DNA of 56,266 bases from the NCBI GenBank assembly GCA_016200545.1, contig JACQEO010000073.1, positions 1 through 56,266 of the forward strand. Reading direction: 5' to 3'. Shown here piece by piece: positions 9,085 through 18,817 of the stretch; within the stretch, counting starts at the first letter, position 1, and each line of letters starts with the position of its first letter. The stretch comes from Deltaproteobacteria bacterium (lineage in GTDB: Bacteria > Desulfobacterota > Binatia > UTPRO1). The notes beneath the pieces were generated by a model. That model was not told the DNA's origin, made no database searches, and worked only from the letters and a program-made list of their open reading frames with translations. The translations under genes and the position numbers were made by a program.

Positions 9085-9984
9085 TCAGACCGCGGACGCG
9101 GCGGCCGCGTGCGGCACGGATGCGAGGCCGAGGCGCTGCTCGAGGAGCGTCCGCAGCGCCTGGCGTGCACGGTGGAGCCGCGTCTTGACGGCGCTCACAC
9201 TGAGGCCGAGGACGACTGCGGCCTCGTCGGTGTCGAGCTCCTCGAGATCACGCAACACCAGGACGGTGCGGTACGACGCCGGCAGACGATCGATGCACTC
9301 GCGCACGACGGCGCGCGTCTCGCGCTGCTCCGCGAGGTCGAGAGGCGTGCTCCAATGCACCGGCTCGCGCTCCCACGATCCGCTCTCGTCGAAGCGCGGG
9401 AGCAGCTCGTCGATCGACTCCTCGGGTTTCCGCCGCTGGCGGCGGAGCCGCATGAGGGCGGCGTTGACGACGATGCGGTGCAGCCAGGTCGAGAGCCGCG
9501 CGTTCCCCTGGAAGCGCTCGACGGCTTTGAAGGCCGAGACGAAGGCCTCCTGGACGGCGTCGCGCGCGTCCTCCTCGACCCGCAGCATGCGCCGCGCGAC
9601 CGCGAGCATGCGAGCGCCGTGGACCCGTACCAGCTCCTCGAACGCCGCCTCGTCACCGCGACGCAGCGCCGCGAGGAGGCGGGTCTCGTCGTCGCCGGTC
9701 GCGGCTTCGCCGACGCGCGGCGCGCACGTGCGCAGGATCTCGTCGATGAGCGGCGAGCAGCCGACGATCACGACCCCGTCGCGGATGAGCGCGTGGATCG
9801 CGCGCGCCCCGTCGGCATCGACGAAGCCGACGCCGGCGAAGTCGAGCACCAGCCGTTCGTCGGCCGCGAGCGCGGCGCCGCACGCGCCTTCCAGCTCGTC
9901 GGCCGTCTTGGCGATGATGCACCCCTCGACGCGCAGGCGCGTCGTCCGCGAACCCTCTGCGATGAATCGCGTGATCTTGATCAT
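9085..9984 (-). CDS. ECF-type sigma factor with an N-terminal STAS-like domain
   Basis: 299 residues from the chosen ATG (MIKITRFIAEGSRTTRLRVEG). Residues 1-95 have the alternating beta/alpha pattern of STAS (anti-sigma antagonist) domains. At the site where SpoIIAA has its phosphorylated Ser (DSSG), this protein reads VDADGARAI, so the acceptor Ser is missing. Residues about 105-175 are sigma region 2 (DAVQEAFVSAFKAVERF, STWLHRIVVNAALMRLRRQ) and 225-280 are region 4 (LPASYRTVLVLRDLEELDTD, then a helix-turn-helix ending VKTRLHRARQALR). It heads the operon with MscS-DEP, NDH-2 and DoxX. A fused STAS domain could capture an anti-sigma factor or fold back on the sigma part. Longer starts in the same frame exist but look non-coding. 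Confidence 0.85.
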   Translation of the reverse strand: MIKITRFIAEGSRTTRLRVEGCIIAKTADELEGACGAALAADERLVLDFAGVGFVDADGARAIHALIRDGVVIVGCSPLIDEILRTCAPRVGEAATGDDETRLLAALRRGDEAAFEELVRVHGARMLAVARRMLRVEEDARDAVQEAFVSAFKAVERFQGNARLSTWLHRIVVNAALMRLRRQRRKPEESIDELLPRFDESGSWEREPVHWSTPLDLAEQRETRAVVRECIDRLPASYRTVLVLRDLEELDTDEAAVVLGLSVSAVKTRLHRARQALRTLLEQRLGLASVPHAAAASAV

Positions 9985-10088
9985 GGCGATCGTGTAGAGC
10001 AACGCGCGTACCGCGGGCGCGCCGCGACGACGGCCGGCGTAAGTGCCCGAGTGGACACGAGTGGAGCGAGGAGCCCTCACGACCGTGT

Positions 10089-10102
10089 CGCGGCCGGCCG
10101 CG
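10089..10102. other. 14-bp perfect GC palindrome downstream of the sigma-54 activator
   Basis: CGCGGCCGGCCGCG is a perfect palindrome. Just beside it, GGATCT/AGATCC (10112-10128) forms a second 6-bp hairpin spanning the activator's stop codon. Together they could slow or end transcription of the activator before the sigma operon promoter region. There is no T run, and GC palindromes arise easily in such DNA. Confidence 0.25.
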
Positions 10103-10115
10103 AGATTTCGTGGAT

Positions 10116-12053
<1,938 letters not shown>

Positions 12054-12067
12054 GCGTATGCCGTGGC

Positions 12068-12090
12068 AACCTCCCGCTTCCGGGGGGGTT
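12068..12090. promoter_or_regulatory. Inverted repeat in the divergent intergenic region
   Basis: AACCTCCC (12068-12075) pairs with GGGGGGTT (12083-12090) with one G-T wobble and a short loop. It lies between the activator's GTG start and the plus-strand zinc-finger gene, so it could be an operator or leader hairpin for either. No sigma-54 -24/-12 pair with correct spacing was found here. Confidence 0.25.
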
Positions 12091-12123
12091 GCGAGCGAGC
12101 AAGTGTGCCATCGAGGAGGCGAG

Positions 12124-12453
12124 ATGGCAAAACGATCCGAGCCCGGTCACGTCCAGCCCGCGTCAGCATCCAACCCCCGAGGACCGAAGGAGAGTGGGTG
12201 TGGACCGATGACCTGCCGTGAGCTGATCGACTTTCTCGCCGAGTACGTTGCCGGCACGCTCGACGTGCGCGAGCGGGCGACGTTCGAGACCCATATCGCC
12301 GACTGTCCCGCCTGCATCGACTACGTCCGGAGCTATCGCGAGACGATTCGGGTGGCGCGGGACACGGCCGCGCGTGATGCCACCGCTGCTGAGATGCCGC
12401 GGGAACTCACGGATGCGATCCTCGACGCGACCAGGCACCGTCGCGGCCGCTGA
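12124..12453 (+). CDS. Soluble zinc-binding anti-sigma factor-like protein (zf-HC2 / ZAS)
   Basis: 109 residues from the ATG preceded by AGGAGG, or 81 from the internal ATG at 12208 (MTCRELIDFLAEY). The conserved part starts at the latter and carries the zinc anti-sigma motif: an early Cys, then H-x3-C-x2-C in ETHIADCPACIDY. There is no membrane helix, unlike most RsgI/RseA-type anti-sigma factors, so it is of the short cytoplasmic ChrR/RsrA-like kind. Zinc loss through thiol oxidation could release a sigma factor. The only ECF sigma nearby is the STAS-sigma fusion 2.1 kb away; pairing them is inference. Confidence 0.75.
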   Translation: MAKRSEPGHVQPASASNPRGPKESGCGPMTCRELIDFLAEYVAGTLDVRERATFETHIADCPACIDYVRSYRETIRVARDTAARDATAAEMPRELTDAILDATRHRRGR

Positions 12454-12499
12454 GGGGCGCGGACCCGCACCATGCGGGCGCCGCTGGCATCGAACCGGC

Positions 12500-13426
12500 A
12501 TGACACACCCCTCGCCTTCAGCGCTCTGGGCGCTCGTCCTCGCCGGCGGCGACGGCACGCGCCTCCAATCGCTCACCCAGCTGATCGCCGGCGCGCCGAT
12601 CCCGAAGCAGTACTGCCGCCTGGTCGGCGCCCGCTCGCTGCTCGAGGAGACGCTCACGCGCCTCTCCGGCCTGGTGCCGCGCACACGGACGCTCGCGATC
12701 GTCAATCGCAACCATCTCGCGCTCGCGACGCCGCAGCTCGCGACGCTTCCCGCCGGCAACCTGATCGTGCAGCCGCGAAACCGCGATACCGGCCCCGGCC
12801 TCCTGCTGCCGCTCCTCGAGCTCGCGCGTCGCGATCCGGACGCCACCGTCGCGATCTTCCCGAGCGACCACTACCTCGGGAACGTCGTCGCGTTTCGCGC
12901 GCACGTCCGCCGCGCCGCGGAGCTGATCACGGCCGAGCCTACGAAGGTCGTCCTCCTCGGCACCGACCCCGACTGGGCCGATCCGGGATACGGCTACATC
13001 ATGCCCGCCGCACCGGTCGCGGGGTCGAGCGAGGCGTTCGCCGTACGCGCGTTCTGCGAGAAGCCGTCGCCGATGATCGCCGAGCGCATCGTGCGTGACG
13101 GCGCGCTCTGGAACTGCTTCGTCATGGTGTGCCGCGTCGACCGCCTGCTCGCGCTCACGCGCGCGCTCCGCCCGCGCGACGTCGCGCGGCTCGCGGCCGT
13201 GGTCGGCGACGCGCCGGCGCTCGCGGCCGCGTACGCCGACTTGCCGGCGTGGAACTTCTCGACCGATCTGCTCTCGCATCTTACGCCGCACCTCCTGGTG
13301 CTGCGCGCCGCGGGCCTCGGCTGGAGCGATTGGGGCACCGTCGGCGCGATCGAGCGCACGCTCGCGTCGCTCGGACAGACGCCGCCGTGGCGTGAGGCCA
13401 CCGCCACACTCGCCGCGACGGCGTAA
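12500..13426 (+). CDS. Mannose-1-phosphate guanylyltransferase-like sugar nucleotidyltransferase
   Basis: 308 residues. The nucleotide-binding signature ALVLAGGDGTRL and the following PKQY are those of the mannose-1-phosphate guanylyltransferase branch of nucleotidyltransferases. FPSDHYLGN (the metal-binding Asp loop), GYGYI and FCEKPS also match that family. The C-terminal cupin epimerase domain of bifunctional ManC proteins is absent. It should make GDP-mannose or a related activated sugar for surface glycans. The start was chosen 47 bp after the anti-sigma-like gene because similarity begins there. Confidence 0.85.
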   Translation: MTHPSPSALWALVLAGGDGTRLQSLTQLIAGAPIPKQYCRLVGARSLLEETLTRLSGLVPRTRTLAIVNRNHLALATPQLATLPAGNLIVQPRNRDTGPGLLLPLLELARRDPDATVAIFPSDHYLGNVVAFRAHVRRAAELITAEPTKVVLLGTDPDWADPGYGYIMPAAPVAGSSEAFAVRAFCEKPSPMIAERIVRDGALWNCFVMVCRVDRLLALTRALRPRDVARLAAVVGDAPALAAAYADLPAWNFSTDLLSHLTPHLLVLRAAGLGWSDWGTVGAIERTLASLGQTPPWREATATLAATA

Positions 13427-13471
13427 GACGAGCAGCGAGTCAGCAGCATCGCAAAGAGAAAGGAGTCACGC

Positions 13472-13744
13472 ATGAACTCGATCAGTACGGGGATGCTCAT
13501 CGCGGGAGCCGCCGCGACCTTGGTGCTCGCGGGCGCGATCGGCGCGCACGCCGACGAAAAGACGGGCGGCGACGTGTACTGCTTCGGCATCAACGCCTGC
13601 AAGGGCCAGGGTGCGTGCGCCGGCGCCGGGCACGTGTGCGGAGGCAGAAACTCGTGCAAGAGCGCCGGCGTCGTGAAGACGACTCTCGCCGAGTGTCAGG
13701 CGAAGGGCGGCACGGTCGCTCCCGATCCGCGTCCGGCCAAGTAG
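13472..13744 (+). CDS. BufA2-like (bufferin type) Cys-rich periplasmic peptide precursor
   Basis: 90 residues: a signal peptide ending near AHA-DEK, then a short region with six Cys in the pattern CFGINACKGQGACAGAGHVC, an NSC, and a final AECQAKGG. This matches the BufA2 group of DUF2282-related peptides, whose Cys are modified by an MNIO enzyme (BufB/DUF692) to make copper-binding bufferins. An AAGGAG ribosome-binding site precedes the ATG. No bufB, bufC or other DUF692 gene is in the window, so this copy is an orphan. The family assignment rests on the Cys/Lys/Gly pattern. Confidence 0.75.
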   Translation: MNSISTGMLIAGAAATLVLAGAIGAHADEKTGGDVYCFGINACKGQGACAGAGHVCGGRNSCKSAGVVKTTLAECQAKGGTVAPDPRPAK

Positions 13745-13763
13745 GCACACCAGCCGGCACGCC

Positions 13764-14915
13764 ATGCGAACCGCCGTCAACGTGATCTTCTTCATGAACG
13801 GCGCCGTGCTCGCCAGTTGGATTCCCCACATCCCGGAGATCAAGAGCGCGCACGGACTCCGCGATGGCGCGCTCGGGCTCGTGCTCCTGTGCATGTCGGC
13901 GGGAGCCATCCTCGCGATGCCGATCGCCGGCTCCGTGATCGGCCGGCTCGGCAGCCGCAGGATGACCACGATCGCCGCCATCGCGTTCGCGCTCGCGCTG
14001 CCGTTGCCGATTGTCAGCCCGACGGTCCCGTTGCTCGCGATAGCACTCTTCACCCTCGGGGCATTGAACGGCACCCTCGACGTCTCCATGAACGCGCAAG
14101 CGCTCGCCGTGGAGCGTCGCTACGGACGCCCGATCATGTCGTCCTTCCACGCCCTCTTCAGCCTCGGAGGACTGGTCGGCGCCGGGATCGCGGCGATGGC
14201 CATGGCGTCGGGGATCGGACGGGTCGCTCACGTCTTGATCGTGAGTGCGATCGCCACGGCAGCGATGGCAACGGCAGCTCGTAGGTTGATGACGCCGCCG
14301 CCCGAGCTCGCGAACCAGCCGCCCACCTTCGCGTGGCCGTCGCGCGCCCTCCTGGAACTCGGCAGTCTCGCCTTTCTCGGGCTCCTCGCCGAGGGTGCGA
14401 TGGCCGATTGGAGCGCCGTGTACTTGCGCGACAGCTTGCAGACGGCCCCCAGTATCGCCGCCATGGGTTTCGCCGCCTTCTCGCTGGCGATGGCCGTCGG
14501 GCGGTTCAGCGGCGATCGGCTCGTCGGCCGATTCGGGCCGGCGCAAGTGCTGCGCACATCAAGCGCGCTCGCCGCAATCGGTCTCGGCCTCGCCCTCGCG
14601 ATCGGTCGTCCCCTCTTCGCCGTGATCGGGTTCGGCACCGTGGGGTTCGGCATCGCCAACATCATCCCCATCCTCTTCAGCAGCGTCGGGAACGTCCCCG
14701 GCGTTGCCACCGGGGCCGCGCTCTCCGCGGTGGCGACCACCGGCTACTTCGGGTTTCTCGCCGGTCCCGTCTTGATCGGTCTCACGGCCGAGCTCACCGG
14801 CCTGCCGCTCGGGCTCACGCTCGCGAGCGCCGCCTGCGCGGTGATCGCGCTCCGCGGGCACGTCGTGCGACCGACACCCGTATCTCGGCTTCACGCGGCT
14901 CGCGCCGCGGGATGA
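13764..14915 (+). CDS. Major facilitator superfamily transporter (YbjJ-like)
   Basis: 383 residues with about 12 hydrophobic helices. It has the MFS loop 2-3 motif GRLGSRR and a repeat of the pattern in the second half (GRFSGDRLVGRFG). The first helix, FFMNGAVLASWIPHIPEIK, and the TLDVSMNAQALAVERRYGRP segment are characteristic of the YbjJ-like inner-membrane MFS group. The substrate is unknown. It follows the bufferin-like gene by 19 bp, so the two may be co-transcribed, which hints at a link to metal or stress export but does not prove it. Confidence 0.85.
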   Translation: MRTAVNVIFFMNGAVLASWIPHIPEIKSAHGLRDGALGLVLLCMSAGAILAMPIAGSVIGRLGSRRMTTIAAIAFALALPLPIVSPTVPLLAIALFTLGALNGTLDVSMNAQALAVERRYGRPIMSSFHALFSLGGLVGAGIAAMAMASGIGRVAHVLIVSAIATAAMATAARRLMTPPPELANQPPTFAWPSRALLELGSLAFLGLLAEGAMADWSAVYLRDSLQTAPSIAAMGFAAFSLAMAVGRFSGDRLVGRFGPAQVLRTSSALAAIGLGLALAIGRPLFAVIGFGTVGFGIANIIPILFSSVGNVPGVATGAALSAVATTGYFGFLAGPVLIGLTAELTGLPLGLTLASAACAVIALRGHVVRPTPVSRLHAARAAG

Positions 14916-14939
14916 CCGCTACCCATCCAGGAGATCGTC

Positions 14940-15413
14940 ATGAAATCACTCGCCAGCTCGATCGCACTCGTCTCCATCCTCTGGACGTCCGGCGCGTACG
15001 CCGCGGACTCATTCCCGACGAAGCGTGTTCTCTCGCTCGAGGCGGCCACGCGCGTCGCGGCCGCGGCGCAAGCGGAGGCCACACGGCGAGGCAGCACCGT
15101 GGTGATCGCCGTCGTCGATGACGGCGGTCACTTGATCCTCCTCCACCGCCTCGACGATACCCAGGTCGCCAGCGTCGAGGTCGGCATCGGCAAGGCCCGC
15201 ACCGCCGCGATCTTTCGGCGGCCGAGCAAAGAGTTCGAGGACCAGATCCGCTCCGGACGCGTCGCCGCCCTTGCGCTTCCAGGCGCAACGCCGCTCCAGG
15301 GTGGTATCCCTCGCGTCGTCGACGCTCAGGTCATCGGGGCCATAGGCGTGAGCGGGAATACGCCGCAGGAGGACGAGGATATCGCCAAGGTCGGCGCGGC
15401 CGCGCTGCGCTGA
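14940..15413 (+). CDS. Secreted GlcG/HbpS family protein
   Basis: 157 residues with a signal peptide cleaved near AYA-ADS. The rest is one GlcG/HbpS (haem-degrading, PF03928-type) domain: VVIAVVDDGGHLILLHRLDD, then IGKARTAAIFRRPSKEFED and a C-terminal IGAIGVSG. Family members bind haem or small metabolites as octamers in the periplasm or outside the cell. It opens a run with a second GlcG/HbpS gene, a lactonase, an aquaporin and a GMC oxidoreductase. Confidence 0.85.
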   Translation: MKSLASSIALVSILWTSGAYAADSFPTKRVLSLEAATRVAAAAQAEATRRGSTVVIAVVDDGGHLILLHRLDDTQVASVEVGIGKARTAAIFRRPSKEFEDQIRSGRVAALALPGATPLQGGIPRVVDAQVIGAIGVSGNTPQEDEDIAKVGAAALR

Positions 15414-15428
15414 CCTCAGCGGCACCGA

Positions 15429-15450
15429 CGCAACCGGCACGCCGGTTGCG
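15429..15450. other. Strong hairpin between the two GlcG/HbpS genes
   Basis: CGCAACCGG and CCGGTTGCG form a perfect 9-bp stem around a CACG tetraloop, 15 bp after the first GlcG/HbpS stop. There is no T run, so a simple intrinsic terminator is doubtful. A processing or attenuation site that sets different levels for the two genes is possible. Confidence 0.4.
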
Positions 15451-15503
15451 CATCTAATTCCGCGAGGGCACGCAACGCCCGACGTCACGAAGGGACGACA
15501 CCG

Positions 15504-16376
15504 ATGCTGAGACGAACGATGACGAGCATGCTGTTCATGCTCACGAGCGCGGTCATGAGCGCGTCGCCGCTCGGTGCGCAGTACGCCGAGCACAAAACCC
15601 TCACGCTCGACGGCGCGAAGCGAGCGATCGCCGCCGCTGTCGCCGAGGCGAAGCGGAGCGGCGGCACGGGCGTGATCGCCGTCGTCGACGACGGCGGCAA
15701 CCTCATGGCCGTCGAGCGCCTCGACGACACCTTCGCGGCCGGCGCCAACATCTCAATCGGCAAGGCGCGGACGGCGGCGCTCTTCAAGAAGCCGAGCAAG
15801 GCGTTCGAGGACATCATCGGCAAGGGGCGGACGGCGATGGTCGCGCTCGCCGATTTCACGCCGCTTCAGGGCGGGGTGCCGATCGTCGTCGACGGGCAGA
15901 TCATCGGCGCGATCGGCGTCAGCGGCGCGGCGAGCGCGCAGCGCGACGAAGAGGTCGCGATCGCGGGGGCGCACGCGGTCGAGACGAGCCCGGTGGGTGC
16001 GTCCGCCCCGCGCGTCGAGTACTTCCCGAGCGAGCGCGTGCGCGACTCGTTCGCCAAGGGCGCCGTCCTCTTCGACGGCGGCGGCACCAACTACCCGGTG
16101 CATACGAGCCGGCGCGAGAGCGCCGGACAGGCCGAGGTGCACCTCCGCGACACCGACGTGATCTACATGCTCGACGGCGCGACGACGTTCGTGACCGGCG
16201 GCAGCGTCGTCGGCGGTAAGACGATCGCCCCCGACGAGATCCGCGGCGCCGCCATCGACGGCGGTGACACGCGGCGCCTCGCCAAAGGCGACGTCATGAT
16301 CGTCCCGAACGGCACCCCGCACTGGTTCAAGGACGTGGACGGCCCGGTGCTCTACTACGTCGTGAAGGTACGCTGA
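15504..16376 (+). CDS. Secreted GlcG/HbpS domain fused to a cupin domain
   Basis: 290 residues. After a signal peptide (cut near MSASPLGAQ), the first half is a GlcG/HbpS domain closely resembling the previous gene product (VIAVVDDGGNLMAVERLDDT, IGKARTAALFKKPSKAFED, IGAIGVSG). The second half, from about residue 170, is a cupin: VHLRDTDVIYMLDGATTFVTGG and KGDVMIVPNGTPHWFKDVDG are the two cupin motifs, with a His in PHWF and fewer His than in metal-dependent cupins. It ends 3 bp before the SMP-30 gene, so the two are coupled. Such fusions may bind or isomerise small carbohydrates or haem; the reaction is unknown. Confidence 0.82.
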   Translation: MLRRTMTSMLFMLTSAVMSASPLGAQYAEHKTLTLDGAKRAIAAAVAEAKRSGGTGVIAVVDDGGNLMAVERLDDTFAAGANISIGKARTAALFKKPSKAFEDIIGKGRTAMVALADFTPLQGGVPIVVDGQIIGAIGVSGAASAQRDEEVAIAGAHAVETSPVGASAPRVEYFPSERVRDSFAKGAVLFDGGGTNYPVHTSRRESAGQAEVHLRDTDVIYMLDGATTFVTGGSVVGGKTIAPDEIRGAAIDGGDTRRLAKGDVMIVPNGTPHWFKDVDGPVLYYVVKVR

Positions 16377-16379
16377 GCC

Positions 16380-18017
16380 ATGCGCGCCTGCCCGCGTGCA
16401 GATCTCGCGGCAGGACGAGCCCGCCGGCTCACCGTCCCGCTCTTCGTCCTCCTGTCCACGGCACCCGCGTTCGCGCTGCCGACGCCGCTCGTCCGCCCGC
16501 TCGGACGGCCCGACGCCCTCGTCGACCTGCGCACCGACGAAGGCCTGCGGCTGGTCGCAGGCCGCTGGCGCTATCACGACGTCCACCTCGTGGACGTCGA
16601 CGCCAAGGGACCCGGCCCCGATCTGAAGCCGTCGGGCGCCGCCGTGCGGACGCACGACTACACCCCGAAGGCCGGCGCCGCCGACTTCGACGACTCCGCC
16701 TGGGACGTGCTCGCGCCGACGACGCTCGACGCCCGTCGCGCGAACGGCAAGCTCTGCTTCGCTTGGTATCGCCTGAGCCTCACCATCCCGAAGCGCATCG
16801 GTGGCTTCGATCCGACGGGCTCGACGGTCGCGTTCGAGATCGTGATCGACGACTACGCCGAGGTGTGGGTCGACGGGAAGCTCGCGCCGGTCCTCGGACA
16901 AACCGGCGGCGCCGTCGTCGCCGGCTTCAACGCCCCGAACCGCGTCATCATCGGCCGGAACGTGAAGCCGGGGCGAAAAATTCAGCTCGCCGTCTTTGGG
17001 ATGAACGATCCGATCTCCACGAGCCCGAACAATTTCATCTGGATCAAGTCGGCGACCCTGGACTTCTTCAAACCGCAGCCGATCGCCAACGTCGGCGAGA
17101 TCGAACGGCTCGATCCCGCCCTCGACGCGATCGTGCCGCGGCCGAGCCAGGTCGAGAAGCTCGCCGGCGGCTTTTTGTTCACCGAGGGACCGATCTGGGT
17201 CCGTGACGGCGGCTATCTGCTCTTCAGCGATCCCAACGACAACCGGATCTACCGCTTCACAGCCGACGGCGAGCTCTCCGTCTTCCGGACGAAGAGCGGC
17301 TACACGGGCGCGGACATCGCGGAATACGGCCAGCCGGGCTCGAACGGTCTCACGCTCGACCGCGAGGGCCGGCTCACGATCGACGAATGCGGCAACCACC
17401 GCGTCTCCCGTCTGGAGAAAAACGGCCAGCTGACCGTGCTCGCGGATCGCTACGACGGCAAACGACTCAACAGCCCGAACGACCTCGTCTACAAATCCGA
17501 CGGCGCTCTCTACTTCACCGATCCGCCGTTCGGATTGCCGAAGTTCTTCGCCGATCCGCGGAAGGAGCTGCCATTCAGCGGCGTCTATCGCGTCGCCGAC
17601 GGGACCATCCAGCTTCTCACCAAAGACCTCACCGGTCCGAACGGCCTCGCGTTCTCGCCCGACGAGCACTTCCTCTATGTCGACAACTGGGACGTCGCCA
17701 AGAAGGTGATCATGCGCTACCCCGTCGCGGCCGATGGCACGCTCGGAACGGGCGAAGTCTTCCTCGACATCACCACCAGCGAGCCCGGAGAGCAGGCGTT
17801 CGACGGCCTCAAGGTCGACCAGAAGGGCAACGTCTACGTATCGGCCCCCGGCGGCGTCTGGATCCTCTCGCCGACCGGGAAGCATCTCGGCACGATCAAG
17901 GCACCCGAGCAGCCCGCGAACTTCGCCTGGGGCGACGACGACGGCCGCGCGCTCTACATCACGGCGCGAACCGGCCTCTACCGCATTCGACTCCAGGTGC
18001 CGGGCGTCCGCCCCTAG
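16380..18017 (+). CDS. Secreted SMP-30/gluconolactonase family hydrolase with N-terminal beta-sandwich
   Basis: 545 residues with a signal peptide (LFVLLSTAPAFA). Residues 50-235 form a galactose-binding-like or sugar-binding beta-sandwich (TVAFEIVIDDYAEVWVDGKL). The six-bladed SMP-30 propeller begins about residue 255 (VEKLAGGFLFTEGPIWVRDG), with the metal-site Glu in FTEGP, Asn in RLNSPNDLVYKSDG, and Asp in LYVDNWDV. These residues make the divalent-metal lactonase site of gluconolactonases. Beside a GMC dehydrogenase and an aquaporin it could open lactones formed by periplasmic sugar oxidation. It is longer than simple gluconolactonases because of the extra N-terminal domain. Confidence 0.85.
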   Translation: MRACPRADLAAGRARRLTVPLFVLLSTAPAFALPTPLVRPLGRPDALVDLRTDEGLRLVAGRWRYHDVHLVDVDAKGPGPDLKPSGAAVRTHDYTPKAGAADFDDSAWDVLAPTTLDARRANGKLCFAWYRLSLTIPKRIGGFDPTGSTVAFEIVIDDYAEVWVDGKLAPVLGQTGGAVVAGFNAPNRVIIGRNVKPGRKIQLAVFGMNDPISTSPNNFIWIKSATLDFFKPQPIANVGEIERLDPALDAIVPRPSQVEKLAGGFLFTEGPIWVRDGGYLLFSDPNDNRIYRFTADGELSVFRTKSGYTGADIAEYGQPGSNGLTLDREGRLTIDECGNHRVSRLEKNGQLTVLADRYDGKRLNSPNDLVYKSDGALYFTDPPFGLPKFFADPRKELPFSGVYRVADGTIQLLTKDLTGPNGLAFSPDEHFLYVDNWDVAKKVIMRYPVAADGTLGTGEVFLDITTSEPGEQAFDGLKVDQKGNVYVSAPGGVWILSPTGKHLGTIKAPEQPANFAWGDDDGRALYITARTGLYRIRLQVPGVRP

Positions 18018-18026
18018 GCAACGACG

Positions 18027-18806
18027 ATGCGCGCCGCGCTCACCAGCCACTGGCCCGAGTACCTGATGGAAGCCGCAGGGCTCGGCCTCTTCATGCTCTC
18101 CGCCTGTGTCTTCGGCACGCTCTTCGGCCACCCGGCGTCGCCGCTGGCGCGCGCGATCGGGCGTCCGTTCGTCCTGCGCGCGTTCATGGGGGTGGCGATG
18201 GGTGGGACGGCGCTGGCGTTGGTGCTGTCGCCGTGGGGCAAGCGCTCCGGCGCCCATCTCAACCCCTCCTTCACCCTGACCTTCTACCGGCTCGGCAAGA
18301 TCGTGGGCTGGGACGCCGGGTTTTACGTGCTGGCGCAGTTCCTCGGCGGCATCGCCGGCGTCGCCGTCGCCGGGCTCGTCCTGGCGCGCGCGCTCGCGCA
18401 TCCCGCCGTGCGCTACGTGGTCACGACAGGCGCCTACGGATCCGGCGTCGCCTTCGCGGCCGAGTTCGTGATCTCGTTCGGCCTCATGCTCGCGGTCCTC
18501 GTGCTGTCGAACGTGCCGGCGCTGAACCGCTTCACGCCGCTCGCGGTCGCGGCGCTCGTCGCCGCGTACATCACTCTCGAAGCGCCGCTCTCGGGGATGA
18601 GCATGAACCCGGCGCGGAGTTTCGCCTCGGCGCTGCCCGCGAACTTCTGGGAGGCGCTGTGGATCTACTTCGTCGCGCCGCCGCTCGGCATGCTCGCCGC
18701 CGCCGAGTGTTACCTACGACTGGGAGCGGCGCCGCAGGTTCTCTGCGCCAAGCTCCATCACGCCAACGCCGCACGCTGCATCTTTCACTGCGAGTACCCA
18801 AGCTGA
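18027..18806 (+). CDS. Aquaporin/glycerol facilitator (MIP) family channel
   Basis: 259 residues with six membrane helices and two half-helix loops. The first loop reads SGAHLNPSFT, so the usual NPA is NPS; the second reads SGMSMNPARSF, the normal NPAR. The C-terminal tail is unusual, with several Cys and His residues after the last helix (VLCAKLHHANAARCIFHCEY). Such channels pass water, glycerol or other small neutral solutes; the altered NPA box could change selectivity. It lies between the lactonase and GMC oxidoreductase genes with gaps of only about 10 bp, so solute supply to that pathway is a reasonable inference. Confidence 0.85.
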   Translation: MRAALTSHWPEYLMEAAGLGLFMLSACVFGTLFGHPASPLARAIGRPFVLRAFMGVAMGGTALALVLSPWGKRSGAHLNPSFTLTFYRLGKIVGWDAGFYVLAQFLGGIAGVAVAGLVLARALAHPAVRYVVTTGAYGSGVAFAAEFVISFGLMLAVLVLSNVPALNRFTPLAVAALVAAYITLEAPLSGMSMNPARSFASALPANFWEALWIYFVAPPLGMLAAAECYLRLGAAPQVLCAKLHHANAARCIFHCEYPS

Positions 18807-18817
18807 ACGGAGGAGTC

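Noticed and set aside
12064..12092. TGGC ... TTGC resembling a sigma-54 promoter upstream of the zinc-finger gene
   Set aside because: The GG and GC elements are 24 bp apart, whereas sigma-54 promoters need 10 bp.
15753..18401. 882-codon minus-strand open frame across the GlcG-cupin, SMP-30 and aquaporin genes
   Set aside because: It crosses three well-supported plus-strand genes, has low-complexity charged composition and no start signals.
17387..18817. In-frame extension of the GMC oxidoreductase by 477 codons upstream
   Set aside because: The extension overlaps the lactonase and aquaporin genes in another frame, has no homology features, and a good ribosome-binding site lies directly before the chosen ATG.
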